Assembly: GCA_003225495.1 (NCBI GenBank)
Contig: QIAJ01000162.1
Location: 1 to 64,000 of the forward strand
Origin: Acidobacteriota bacterium
GTDB taxonomy: Bacteria; Acidobacteriota; Terriglobia; Terriglobales; Acidobacteriaceae
DNA length: 64,000 nt
Reading direction: 5' to 3'
Both the position numbers and the translations under genes were made by a program. Positions within the stretch are counted from its first letter, which is position 1; every line of letters starts with the position of its first letter. Positions 1-8,460 of the stretch are shown piece after piece. The notes beneath the pieces are model-generated. The model was not told where the DNA came from. It saw only the letters and a program-made list of their open reading frames with translations, and did not search any database.

Positions 1-40
1 GGTATCGAGCCTGCTAATGGCGCCGGGCGGTTGTGAATTT

Positions 41-979
41 CTAAGGACTTGGGATGCTCACCCGAACTTCGTTCGAAAATGCGCTCTCCATGTTGGAGGC
101 ATCGACGGCCGTGACTACATAGTAATAAGTGGCCCCACCTTTTACTGTGCTATCGGTATAGCTGATGGTGGAGTCGAGCACAGAGTTGATCTGGGAATAC
201 GGGCCGCCCGTCCTGCCGCCGCGATAGACGTTGTAACCGATCACGACATCGTGACTCGGGTCCCAGGTAAGGTCGGCGCTGTGCGAACTGACGGGGACTC
301 CGACGCCGGTCAGGGGGACAGTCGTGGGTGAGTTCACAGCGTTACTGGTAAGAGTCAACTTCGCCGAGGCTGTGCCAGAGGCGGTTGGCGTAAAGATCAT
401 CTTTGCGTTGACACTTTGTCCGGCTGCAATGGTCAGTGGCAGGGCAAGGCCGGAGAGAACGATCTCAGAACTATTCACCTGGGCAGCTGAAATCTTTACC
501 GGTCCGTTCGACGCCGTTAAAGTCAGAGTGAGATTGGCCGAAGTCCCCACCGTAACGTTGCCGAAATTCAGGCTGGCTGGAGTGACTCCGAGCGTGGCTT
601 TGTTAGTGTTCATGCCGGTTCCGGAGACCCCGATGATCAGTTTGGGATTGGTCGCGTCGCTGATCAGGGTGATCGTTCCCGTAATCTTTCCCGTGACCAG
701 GGGGTTGAAATTGATCGGTAGCGAAGTGCTTTTTCCAGGCTTGAGCGTCAAGGGCACATGGAAATTGCCAAATGAGAAACTCTTGCCATTCTTCCATTTG
801 TGAAGAATGTGAATCGAGCGTGTTCCAGTATTTGTGAGTTGAAAAACAAACTGTTTGGAAGTCCCGGTCTGAACCTGTCCGTAGTCATTGCTGGAAGGCT
901 TGCACTGGAGTTGCAATTGCGACGCATGTGCCAGGGGCAGCGCCAGCAGAGCGATGGCAATCCGGGGAAGGAATGTCAT
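41..979 (-). CDS. Exported choice-of-anchor-D (ASH-like) and fibronectin III protein
   Basis: A 312-residue secreted protein. The start at 979 is chosen because the first 20 residues (MTFLPRIAIALLALPLAHAS) form a clean signal peptide; a longer reading frame to 1018 adds only non-signal residues. After the signal come two Ig-like repeats of the ASH/choice-of-anchor-D type, roughly residues 22-130 and 130-225, each with the pattern F-G-x-V-x-x-G-T near its start and an S-G-T-G or T-G-V-G end. A fibronectin type III domain with D-L-T-W, Y-N-V-Y-R and Y-Y-Y-V-V-T-A-V-D follows to the C-terminus. Such proteins are abundant in acidobacterial genomes; a surface or adhesion role is inference. It is transcribed away from recN. 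Confidence 0.85.
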   Translation of the reverse strand: MTFLPRIAIALLALPLAHASQLQLQCKPSSNDYGQVQTGTSKQFVFQLTNTGTRSIHILHKWKNGKSFSFGNFHVPLTLKPGKSTSLPINFNPLVTGKITGTITLISDATNPKLIIGVSGTGMNTNKATLGVTPASLNFGNVTVGTSANLTLTLTASNGPVKISAAQVNSSEIVLSGLALPLTIAAGQSVNAKMIFTPTASGTASAKLTLTSNAVNSPTTVPLTGVGVPVSSHSADLTWDPSHDVVIGYNVYRGGRTGGPYSQINSVLDSTISYTDSTVKGGATYYYVVTAVDASNMESAFSNEVRVSIPSP

Positions 980-1121
980 GTACCCGACAATATTCAGGAA
1001 GCGCGCGCCGGAAGGCAAAATCAGAAGGGCAGGTTAGAGGATCGGTGCTGGGAACCGATCTTTGAGTCGGGAAGGAGCGCCATGTGCTATTCTGCGCTTG
1101 ATTTTCAATCCTAAAACCCTT

Positions 1122-2822
1122 GTGTTGAGCGAACTTCGACTCGAGAATTACGCCGTCATCGACAACGTTGTGATTGCGTTCGCTTCCGGCTTGAATCTTC
1201 TGACGGGCGAGACGGGAGCGGGAAAGTCGATTCTCATCGATGCCCTGGGTCTGCTGCTGGGCGACAAGGCTTCTTCCGATGTAATTCGCACTGGCGCCGA
1301 GCGTGCCGTTGTTTCAGCCGTCTTCGAGAGTGATGGACCGGCGCTGGCGGCAATCGAGAATATTCTGGAGAGTAACGGACTCGATGCCGAGGATGCGTCC
1401 CTGATTGTGCGGCGCGAGATTGCTGGCGGAGGCAAGGGCCGAGTATTCCTCAACAACCAACCGGCGACCGTTTCGGTGCTTAAGCAGATCGCCCCCCATC
1501 TTGCAGTCATTCACGCCCAAAATGAATCCATCGTTCATTTCGATGCCGCTGCGCGGCAGACGCTCCTGGATGCCTATGCGGGAATCGACCTTCAGACGGT
1601 GGCGGAGACTTTTGCGAACTGGAAGCAGATCCGCAGCCGCATCGCGGAGTTGGAGAGGGATGAGCAAAGCCGAATGCGGCTTCTCGACTTGTGGAACTTT
1701 CAGAAGCGCGAGATCGAAGAGGCTCGCCTCCAACCCGAGGAGGACGCCAGGCTTGAAACCGAAAAACGTGTGCTGGGAAACGCCGAAAAGATTTACGGGG
1801 CGGCGATGAATGCTTTCGATCTGCTTTATGAAGGCAATACGTCGACGTCGTCGAGTTTGCGAGCGGCTCAAAAGCACGTTGAGGAACTCGCCCGCTACGA
1901 GCCGAAGTTTCAGGAAGCACTGGCGGCACTGGAATCAGCCCGGATTGCGGTGGAGGATGTGGGCGCAACCCTGCGGGATTATGCGGGAGGCATTCAGGCC
2001 TCTCCTGAACGTCTCGCCGAACTGGAAGACCGGCTCGCGCTAGTGGATCGCTTAAAAAGAAAATACGGTCCGACGCTGGCGGAAGCGATCGCCTTCGGCC
2101 AAGACGTCAAGCGCAAGCTGACCGATATGGAAAACAAGGATGAAGTGTTGCGCGAGCTTCGGGCAAAGCTGGCCGCGGCGGCGGATCACTATAAGAAGAT
2201 TGCCCGCAGCATTTCACGAAAACGAACCGAAGCTGCGCGCAAACTGGAAAAGGTGGTCGAGGCAGAGATCAACGATCTTGCGATGCGGGTTAGATTTCAG
2301 ATTTCCGTTGAAGAGAGCGAGGCGGAAGAGCGTTGGTCCGCGTCGGGCAGCAACGAGGTGGCATACCTGATCGCGACCAACGCGGGCGAGACGATGCGTC
2401 CGCTGGACCAGATTGCATCGGGTGGCGAGCTCTCGCGAGTCATGCTGGCTTTAAAGGCGAGCGTTGAGGCATGCGCGAATCCGGCGGGGAAGAAGAAATC
2501 GGCAGCCGCGCAACGCACTCTTGTATTCGACGAAATCGATACGGGGATTGGAGGCCGCGCAGCCGAAGCGGTGGGTAAGAAACTGAAAGCCCTGTCAAAG
2601 GGCAATCAGGTACTTTGCGTGACCCACTTACCGCAGATCGCAACCTTTGCGGACCAACACTACCTGATCGAAAAGCGCGAGAGCGCAGGGCGGGCCAAAA
2701 CCACAGTGCGGTTGATCACCGACGTGGAACGCACCGAAGAAGTAGCGCGAATGCTGTCTGGAGCCAGGCTGACAGAGACTTCGCGTAAGCATGCGGAGCA
2801 GATGATTAAGGCGAATGGGTGA
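1122..2822 (+). CDS. recN: DNA repair protein RecN
   Basis: SMC-like ATPase that acts in recombinational repair of double-strand breaks. The Walker A motif GETGAGKS starts at residue 29, the ABC signature region ASGGELSRVMLAL is near residue 449, and Walker B LVFDEIDTGIGG is near residue 488; the central 300 residues are coiled-coil. About 566 residues, the usual size for RecN. The start is placed at GTG 1122 (TTG at 1125 is equally possible) because the conserved beginning is LSELRLENYAVID; upstream codons back to 1062 are not conserved in the family. Confidence 0.95.
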   Translation: MLSELRLENYAVIDNVVIAFASGLNLLTGETGAGKSILIDALGLLLGDKASSDVIRTGAERAVVSAVFESDGPALAAIENILESNGLDAEDASLIVRREIAGGGKGRVFLNNQPATVSVLKQIAPHLAVIHAQNESIVHFDAAARQTLLDAYAGIDLQTVAETFANWKQIRSRIAELERDEQSRMRLLDLWNFQKREIEEARLQPEEDARLETEKRVLGNAEKIYGAAMNAFDLLYEGNTSTSSSLRAAQKHVEELARYEPKFQEALAALESARIAVEDVGATLRDYAGGIQASPERLAELEDRLALVDRLKRKYGPTLAEAIAFGQDVKRKLTDMENKDEVLRELRAKLAAAADHYKKIARSISRKRTEAARKLEKVVEAEINDLAMRVRFQISVEESEAEERWSASGSNEVAYLIATNAGETMRPLDQIASGGELSRVMLALKASVEACANPAGKKKSAAAQRTLVFDEIDTGIGGRAAEAVGKKLKALSKGNQVLCVTHLPQIATFADQHYLIEKRESAGRAKTTVRLITDVERTEEVARMLSGARLTETSRKHAEQMIKANG

Positions 2823-2915
2823 GCCCCGGGGCGAGCGCAATAACTTGCGGTCTCATCCGTATACCCGTGATAGCCGTTCACGATGCCGGAACTGTGAGCG
2901 TGTTCGCCGTCTTCG

Positions 2916-2951
2916 TTGACTTAGCTAACACTGATTAGCTAATATCTTTAT
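2916..2951 (+). promoter_or_regulatory. Promoter and double TTAGCTAA operator of the toxin-antitoxin pair
   Basis: TTGACT at 2916-2921 and TAATAT at 2940-2945 are separated by 18 nt and look like a sigma-70 promoter. Two copies of the self-complementary octamer TTAGCTAA lie at 2921-2928 and 2935-2942, one touching each promoter box. The expected transcription start falls at or next to the antitoxin ATG at 2952, and no Shine-Dalgarno sequence precedes it, so the mRNA may be leaderless. Autorepression by the antitoxin or the complex is the usual behaviour of this class and is inferred here. Confidence 0.6.
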
Positions 2952-3188
2952 ATGGAAACCGTCACCATTCACAGAGCCAAAACCGAGCTTTCCAAGCTAA
3001 TTGAGAAGGCGTGCAGGGGCGAAGAGATCGTGATTGCACGAGGGAAGAAACCCGTAGTGCGTCTTGTCGCAGTTGAAGATAAGCGGGGTCACCGCAAGCC
3101 CGGGGCTTTGAAGGGGAAAATCTCCTACACCTCGGACGCGTTTGCGTCGTTGACGGATCAAGAACTTGAGAACTTGGGTTTCGAGTAG
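2952..3188 (+). CDS. Phd/YefM-type antitoxin
   Basis: A 78-residue antitoxin. The N-terminal half (T-V-T-I-H-R-A-K-T-E-L-S-K-L-I-E, then G-E-E-I-V-I-A-R-G-K-K-P-V-V-R-L) is the standard Phd/YefM fold that binds operator DNA. The C-terminal 30 residues are acidic and probably thread into the toxin. It sits 18 nt upstream of a PIN-domain toxin, so the pair forms a type II toxin-antitoxin operon. Start is the ATG at 2952; it has no ribosome binding site but a promoter directly in front. Confidence 0.88.
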   Translation: METVTIHRAKTELSKLIEKACRGEEIVIARGKKPVVRLVAVEDKRGHRKPGALKGKISYTSDAFASLTDQELENLGFE

Positions 3189-3206
3189 CAGCTTTCCGCG
3201 TCAAAT

Positions 3207-3590
3207 ATGAAGGTTCTGCTTGATACTCACGCTCTGATCTGGTGGTTTGAAGGTTCGCCCAAGCTATCCAAACGCGCTTCTTCGGTTCTAGGAAATCCCT
3301 CCAACGCAATTTTCATCTCGGCAGTGGTTGGGTGGGAGCTGGCAATCAAGGTTCAGGTTGGCAAGTTTCATACCCCTTCCCTGGTTCAGGACTTAGACGG
3401 GATCATCCAACGCGAAGGGTTCGCTGAGTTGGGGATCAGTTTGGAGCATGCCGTCCGGGCAGGTCTGCTGCCGATGCATCACCGGGACCCGTTCGATCGC
3501 CTTTTGGTGGCCCAGGCTCAAGCATTGAATGTTCCTATCGTGACGGCTGATGCGGTTTTCGACCATTACGGTGTGCAGCGAGTCTGGTGA
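3207..3590 (+). CDS. VapC-like PIN-domain toxin
   Basis: A 127-residue PIN-domain ribonuclease, the toxin partner of the gene just upstream. The acidic active-site residues are visible: D6 in LLDTHALIW, E44 in VGWELAIK, and the later acidic positions in HHRDPFDRLLVAQA and VTADAVFDHYG. Proteins of this family cut tRNA or rRNA when the antitoxin is degraded; the target here is unknown. Length and motifs are intact, so the toxin is probably functional. Translation probably follows that of the antitoxin. Confidence 0.9.
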   Translation: MKVLLDTHALIWWFEGSPKLSKRASSVLGNPSNAIFISAVVGWELAIKVQVGKFHTPSLVQDLDGIIQREGFAELGISLEHAVRAGLLPMHHRDPFDRLLVAQAQALNVPIVTADAVFDHYGVQRVW

Positions 3591-3653
3591 GGCGTCCGTT
3601 CGCTGCAACCTAGTCCCATTCGCTGCTAATCCCCTCCCTATCAGCGCCTTACA

Positions 3654-3715
3654 TTGACCCGGGGTGCCGTTTTCGATACCCTGTAAACAATCGTTTATCA
3701 GCTATCGTTTCAGGG
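3654..3715 (+). promoter_or_regulatory. Possible promoter and leader hairpin of ispH-shc
   Basis: TTGACC at 3654-3659 and TACCCT at 3677-3682 are 17 nt apart. From 3679 an imperfect hairpin can form: CCCTG-t-AAAC (3679-3688) against GTTT-CAGGG (3707-3715), with the repeated element ATCGTTT in the loop region. It would lie at the very 5' end of the ispH transcript. Whether it regulates anything is unknown. Confidence 0.35.
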
Positions 3716-3744
3716 AACGTGTACCCTAGAGTGGGGGAATTGAA

Positions 3745-4719
3745 TTGCCTGAGAGCAAGACATTACTGCTGCTGAAGCCGCGTGGGTTCTGCGCCGGAGT
3801 GGTGCGTGCCATCGATATTGTCCGGATCGCGCTCGAAGCTTTCGGGCCGCCGATCTACGTCCGTAAGGAGATCGTCCATAACCGCTTTGTGGTTGAGGAG
3901 CTCCAACAGAAGGGCGCCATTTTCGTGGACAGCGTTACGCAGGTTCCGGAGGGTGAGCGCGTCATTTACAGCGCTCACGGGGTTTCGCCCGAAGTCCGGC
4001 AGAAGAGCAAGTTGCGGAAGTTGAGAATAATCGACGCTACCTGTCCGCTGGTCACGAAGGTTCACGTCGAGGCGGTGAAATTTGCGCGGGAAGGATATTC
4101 GCTGGTTTTAATCGGACATCGCGATCACGACGAAGTGATTGGAACGATGGGCGAGGCTCCGACGGTGACGCAGGTGGTTGGATCGCCGGAAGAAGTTGAC
4201 TCGGTAGTAGTCCCCGATCCGAACAGGGTGGCTTATTTGACTCAAACTACGCTCAGTCTGGACGAGACCCGAGAGATCATCGGCGCACTGCGCAGGAAAT
4301 TCCCGAACATCAAAGGGCCGGCGGCCCAAGACATTTGCTATGCCACGGAAAACCGGCAGGTAGCCGTGAAGCACGTGGCGTCTGACGCGGACCTGTTGCT
4401 GGTGGTCGGGTCGGATAACAGCTCCAATTCAAAACGTCTGGTGGAAGTGGCGCGCGCGCTCCGCACCGATGCGCATCTCATCGACAATGACCGTGATATA
4501 CGTCCGGAATGGTTGGTGGGAGTAAAGACGGTTGCCTTGACGGCCGGGGCATCGGCTCCGGAACATCTGGTTGAGGAAGTCGTGAAGTATCTGGGGAGCC
4601 AGGGCTTCGACAACATCCAGGAGTTGGAAATCATGCCGGAGAATGTCCGCTTTGGACTGCCGCCGGAAATCGTGGAAGCAATTGCCGCGGCGCCGGCCAG
4701 CGCCTCCGTGGAGTCGTAA
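3745..4719 (+). CDS. ispH: 4-hydroxy-3-methylbut-2-enyl diphosphate reductase
   Basis: Last enzyme of the MEP pathway; a [4Fe-4S] protein that reduces HMBPP to IPP and DMAPP in the cytoplasm. The three cluster cysteines are present: C16 in PRGFCAGV, C100 in DATCPLV and C198 in DICYATENRQ. 324 residues, a normal length. The start is TTG 3745, with GGGGG at 3732-3736 as a plausible ribosome binding site. Its TAA overlaps the ATG of shc by one base, so precursor supply and squalene cyclisation are translationally coupled. Confidence 0.95.
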   Translation: MPESKTLLLLKPRGFCAGVVRAIDIVRIALEAFGPPIYVRKEIVHNRFVVEELQQKGAIFVDSVTQVPEGERVIYSAHGVSPEVRQKSKLRKLRIIDATCPLVTKVHVEAVKFAREGYSLVLIGHRDHDEVIGTMGEAPTVTQVVGSPEEVDSVVVPDPNRVAYLTQTTLSLDETREIIGALRRKFPNIKGPAAQDICYATENRQVAVKHVASDADLLLVVGSDNSSNSKRLVEVARALRTDAHLIDNDRDIRPEWLVGVKTVALTAGASAPEHLVEEVVKYLGSQGFDNIQELEIMPENVRFGLPPEIVEAIAAAPASASVES

Positions 4720-6680
4720 TGGACGAATACTCCCCCTCGAGCCCGGCCTCTGCGCCGCAGATGCGATTCGGAAAAATTGATGACCTCGACAGCCGGGTTG
4801 CTGTCAGCACAGACGCGGCTCGCAGATTTCTCTTCTCGCAGCAACATGAAGATGGCTACTGGTGCGGCGAACTTGAAGCCGATACCACTCTCGAATCCGA
4901 TTACATTCTGCTCCACACTCTTTTCGGGACGGGAACGCCGGAGCGGTTCCAGAAAGCCGCGCGTCACGTTCTCAATCACCAAAATGCAGATGGCGGCTGG
5001 AGCATCTACGCGGGTGGACCCTCGAATATTTCGGCGTCGGTGAAAGCCTACTTCGGACTGAAACTGGCTGGCTTTAATGCCGATCATCCGGCGATGGCAA
5101 GTGCGCGCGGGAAAATTCTGGAGATGGGTGGAGTGACCGAGGTCAACACCTTTACCAAAATTTATCTCTGCTTCTTTGGTCAATATGATTACGACGCAGT
5201 CCCGGCCATCCCGCCGGAGATTGTCTTGTTCCCGAACTGGTTTTGGTTCAACATCTACGAAATTTCTTCCTGGTCGCGCGCCATCCTGGTTCCGCTCTCG
5301 ATCTGTTACGCGAAGAAGCCATTCAAAAAGATTCCCGACGAGATGGGTGTGGAAGAACTCTTTGTCCGTGGTCGCGACAAGTCGCGGATGCATCTGCACT
5401 GGGACAAGAAAAAGATTTCATGGCGCAATTTCTTCCTGGTGCTGGACCGGGTTACGCATTGGGCCGAGCGGGTTCACATTCGACCGCTGCGAACGATCGC
5501 TCTGCGGAAGGCCGAGAAGTGGATGCTCGAACATTTCGAGATGAGTGACGGCCTGGGCGCGATCTATCCGTCGATGATGAATGCGATCATCGCGCTGCGC
5601 TGTCTGGGTTACTCGGTCGACGATCCGCAGGTAATTCGAGCGCTCGACGAGTTTGAAAAACTTGGAATTGAAGAGAATGACACGTTCCGCATGCAGCCTT
5701 GTATGTCTCCGGTATGGGACACGGCGTACGCATTGTTCGCGCTGGGCGAAGCAGGAATTCCAGCCGATGATGCTCGACTGGTGAAATGCGCCGACTGGAT
5801 CCTGCAGAAGCAGGTGCGCACGATCGGCGACTGGAAGGTTAAGAATCCCGAAGGCCAGCCGGGAGGATGGTATTTCGAATTCAATAATGAGTTTTATCCC
5901 GACGTAGATGACACGGCAATGGTGTGCTTGGCGCTGAGCCGCGTGGAGCATCCGAACGGGCGCTATCAGCGCGAGTCTGTTCAGCGGGCGATTGACTGGG
6001 TGTTGTCGATGCAGTGCAAGAACGGCGGCTGGGCGTCGTTCGACAAAGACAACGACCGCATGGTGTTCCAGTATGTGCCGTTCGCGGATCACAATGCGAT
6101 GCTCGATCCAGCGACAGTCGATATAACAGGCCGCATCCTTGAGTGTCTCGCGACCTATGGCTACGACAAGAATCATCCGGCGGTAAAGAAGGCGCTGAAA
6201 TTCATCCGGAACGAGCAGGAACCCGACGGTAGCTGGTTCGGGCGCTGGGGTGTGAATTACATCTACGGCACTGCTCTGGTATTGCGCGGCCTGGAAGCGA
6301 TGGCGGTCGACAATCACGAGCCGATGGTGCAGCAGGCGGCCGAGTGGTTGCGCATGGTGCAGAATTCCGACGGCGGATGGGGCGAGACGGTTGGCTCGTA
6401 CGACGATCCGAGTCTGCGAGGCACGGGCGACAGCACTCCTTCGCAAACGGCGTGGGCGATCCTGGGACTGCTGGCAGCGGGCGATACGCGGAGTGATTCC
6501 GTGGCACGAGGGGTTGCGTATCTGTTGCGAACTCAGAAAAAAGATGGTTCCTGGGATGAGGCATTCTTCACCGGCACGGGATTCCCGAGGGTGTTCTACC
6601 TGGCTTACCACCTTTATCGCCAGTACTTTCCTCTGCTCGCTCTGACAACGTATGCGAAGGTGATGAAGGCCAGCGCTTAG
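4719..6680 (+). CDS. shc: Squalene-hopene cyclase
   Basis: Membrane-associated class II triterpene cyclase that turns squalene into hopene/hopanol. The protonating DxDD motif reads DVDD at residues 395-398, and several QW-type repeats (for example QNSDGGWGE, QKKDGSWDE, MQCKNGGWASFD, QEPDGSWFGRWG) are spread along the protein. 653 residues, a usual length. It starts at the ATG overlapping the ispH stop and is followed 92 nt later by hpnA. It is the core gene of the hopanoid block. Confidence 0.97.
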   Translation: MDEYSPSSPASAPQMRFGKIDDLDSRVAVSTDAARRFLFSQQHEDGYWCGELEADTTLESDYILLHTLFGTGTPERFQKAARHVLNHQNADGGWSIYAGGPSNISASVKAYFGLKLAGFNADHPAMASARGKILEMGGVTEVNTFTKIYLCFFGQYDYDAVPAIPPEIVLFPNWFWFNIYEISSWSRAILVPLSICYAKKPFKKIPDEMGVEELFVRGRDKSRMHLHWDKKKISWRNFFLVLDRVTHWAERVHIRPLRTIALRKAEKWMLEHFEMSDGLGAIYPSMMNAIIALRCLGYSVDDPQVIRALDEFEKLGIEENDTFRMQPCMSPVWDTAYALFALGEAGIPADDARLVKCADWILQKQVRTIGDWKVKNPEGQPGGWYFEFNNEFYPDVDDTAMVCLALSRVEHPNGRYQRESVQRAIDWVLSMQCKNGGWASFDKDNDRMVFQYVPFADHNAMLDPATVDITGRILECLATYGYDKNHPAVKKALKFIRNEQEPDGSWFGRWGVNYIYGTALVLRGLEAMAVDNHEPMVQQAAEWLRMVQNSDGGWGETVGSYDDPSLRGTGDSTPSQTAWAILGLLAAGDTRSDSVARGVAYLLRTQKKDGSWDEAFFTGTGFPRVFYLAYHLYRQYFPLLALTTYAKVMKASA

Positions 6681-6685
6681 CTCTT

Positions 6686-6777
6686 AGCATTTAGTTCTTA
6701 GCATTCAGCCGAACTCGATTACGCTGCAACTGCGTTTCGTCGGAAGAGCTGAGCGCCAGTGCTAAGTGCCAAATGCT
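6686..6777. repeat. Imperfect long inverted repeat between shc and hpnA
   Basis: The left arm (6686-6709, containing AGCATTT, CTTAGCA and TTCAGC) is matched by a reverse-complementary right arm (6748-6777, containing GCTGAGC, TGCTAAG and AAATGCT), with about 38 nt between them. The right arm contains the start codon of hpnA at 6773. It resembles a REP/MITE-like hairpin; a second element of similar design is at 31091-31164. Confidence 0.55.
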
Positions 6778-7759
6778 CGCCTTTGTCACCGGTTCGACAG
6801 GATTCCTGGGAAGTCATGTTGCTCGCGCTTTGATTGCGCAGGGAGCGCAATTGCGGCTGCTGGTGCGGTCTTCCAGCGATCTGCGCAATATCGCAGATCT
6901 CAACACGGAGCAGGTTACAGGCGATCTTAGAGATGCGGCGTCGTTTGAGAAGGCGCTTTCCGGGTGCGAAGCGCTGTTTCATGTGGCAGCCGACTACCGG
7001 CTATGGGTGCGGGATCCGGAGCAGATGTACCGATCGAACGTGGAGGGAACGCGCGCGCTGATTGAGGCAGCCCGGAAGCAAGGCGTGCGGCGGATCGTTT
7101 ACACCTCGAGCGTGGCGACGATGGGTTTTGGGTCGAACGGAACGCTGGCGGACGAAAACAGTCCGGTATCGCTGGCGGAAATGATCGGGCCTTACAAGCG
7201 GTCGAAATTCATGGCCGAGGGAGTGGCATTTGAAGCTGCGCGGGCGGGCGTGGATGTGGTCGTGGTGAACCCGACGACGCCGATTGGAGAGCGAGATCTC
7301 AAGCCAACGCCGACCGGGCGAATTGTCGTCGATTTTCTGAAGAAGAAGTTTCCCGCTTACGTCGATACCGGTCTAAACCTGGTGGACGCGACTGAGTGTG
7401 CCCGCGGCCACGTTCTGGCGCTGGAGAAGGGAAGACGGGGAGAGCGGTATATTTTGGGTGGGGAAAACCTCACGCTCAAACAGATTCTTGACAGATTGAA
7501 TGCCATTACGGGATTGCCGTCGCCCAAAGTGAAGTTGCGTTATGTCTTCGCTCTTGCCGCCGGGGTAGTGGACGAGACCGTAACGGGGCGCTTTTTGGGG
7601 CGGGAGCCGCGAGCGACGATCGATGCTGTGCGCATGGGCCGCAAGAAAATGTTTGTTACATCGGCGAAGGCCGAACTGGAGTTGGGATGGCGATCAGTCC
7701 CAGTGAATGACGCTTTGCGGCGATCAGTGGAGTGGTTTCGAGCCAACGGATATGCCTAG
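6773..7759 (+). CDS. hpnA: Hopanoid-associated NAD-dependent sugar epimerase HpnA
   Basis: Short-chain dehydrogenase/reductase of the extended epimerase type, 328 residues. The Rossmann glycine motif is GSTGFLGS near residue 7, and the catalytic region has S and Y-x-x-x-K in IGPYKRSKF. HpnA proteins occur in hopanoid loci of many bacteria, but their reaction is not firmly established; a role in sugar or side-chain processing is usually assumed. The start codon lies inside the right arm of an inverted repeat and has no clear ribosome binding site. Its 3' end overlaps hpnG by 8 nt. Confidence 0.9.
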   Translation: MLAFVTGSTGFLGSHVARALIAQGAQLRLLVRSSSDLRNIADLNTEQVTGDLRDAASFEKALSGCEALFHVAADYRLWVRDPEQMYRSNVEGTRALIEAARKQGVRRIVYTSSVATMGFGSNGTLADENSPVSLAEMIGPYKRSKFMAEGVAFEAARAGVDVVVVNPTTPIGERDLKPTPTGRIVVDFLKKKFPAYVDTGLNLVDATECARGHVLALEKGRRGERYILGGENLTLKQILDRLNAITGLPSPKVKLRYVFALAAGVVDETVTGRFLGREPRATIDAVRMGRKKMFVTSAKAELELGWRSVPVNDALRRSVEWFRANGYA

Positions 7760-8453
7760 GATTGCGATCGTCGCCGCGATGGAACGGGAAGTGGCGCCGC
7801 TGGTCCGGAATTGGAAAATCAGCTCGATTGAGAGTAGCGGACGGCAATACAAGGTTTTTGAAGATGGAGAAGTCTCATTGATATGCGCGGGAATCGGCGC
7901 AGAAGCTGCGCGGCGGGCCACCGAGGCAATCATTCAGCAGACGCGGGCATCGCATATTTTGTCGGCGGGTTTCGGCGGGGCGCTGGATCCGAGCTTGAGA
8001 GTAGGAGAAATCTTTGAGCCGCGTACTGTGATTAACTCTGCGGATGGCTCCCGCACCGACACCGGACGCGGACAGGGAACGCTGGTGAGTATCGGCATGG
8101 TCGCGGGACATGAGCAAAAGGAAAAACTACGCGACGCATACTCCGCCACGGTTGTAGACATGGAAGCGGCGGCGGTTGCCCAGGGGGCGGAACTTCGCGG
8201 CGCCACGTTCGGTGCATTGAAGGCTATTTCTGATGAGGCGGGTTTCGCCATGCCACCCATGGAAAAGTTTGTTGGGGCTGACGGAAGTTTTGCTTCGGCG
8301 CGTTTCGCATTCCATGTGACCGTTAGGCCCTGGTTATGGAGAGCAACCATCGCTCTTGCCCGCAACAGCGCGAAGGCGAGTCAGGCGTTGTGTGCTGCGA
8401 TTGAAGGGTACCTAAGGGCGAGAGCGGCGGAAGGAATTGCGCAGCATTCCTAG
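7752..8453 (+). CDS. hpnG: Hopanoid-associated phosphorylase HpnG
   Basis: Nucleoside phosphorylase-like protein of 233 residues that in characterised bacteria removes adenine from adenosylhopane on the way to ribosylhopane and bacteriohopanetetrol. Family features seen: IAIVAAMEREVAPLV at the N-terminus, LSAGFGGALDP near residue 74 and VVDMEAAAVAQ near residue 134. The start at ATG 7752, inside the end of hpnA, is preferred because MPRIAIVAAMEREV is the family N-terminus. Overlap with hpnA indicates translational coupling. Confidence 0.9.
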   Translation: MPRIAIVAAMEREVAPLVRNWKISSIESSGRQYKVFEDGEVSLICAGIGAEAARRATEAIIQQTRASHILSAGFGGALDPSLRVGEIFEPRTVINSADGSRTDTGRGQGTLVSIGMVAGHEQKEKLRDAYSATVVDMEAAAVAQGAELRGATFGALKAISDEAGFAMPPMEKFVGADGSFASARFAFHVTVRPWLWRATIALARNSAKASQALCAAIEGYLRARAAEGIAQHS

Positions 8454-8460
8454 GAGGAAC

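Noticed and set aside
4338-6611. Long open frames on the minus strand opposite ispH and shc
   Set aside because: They lie wholly opposite strongly conserved genes, show no domain pattern and are a by-product of the GC-rich codon use.
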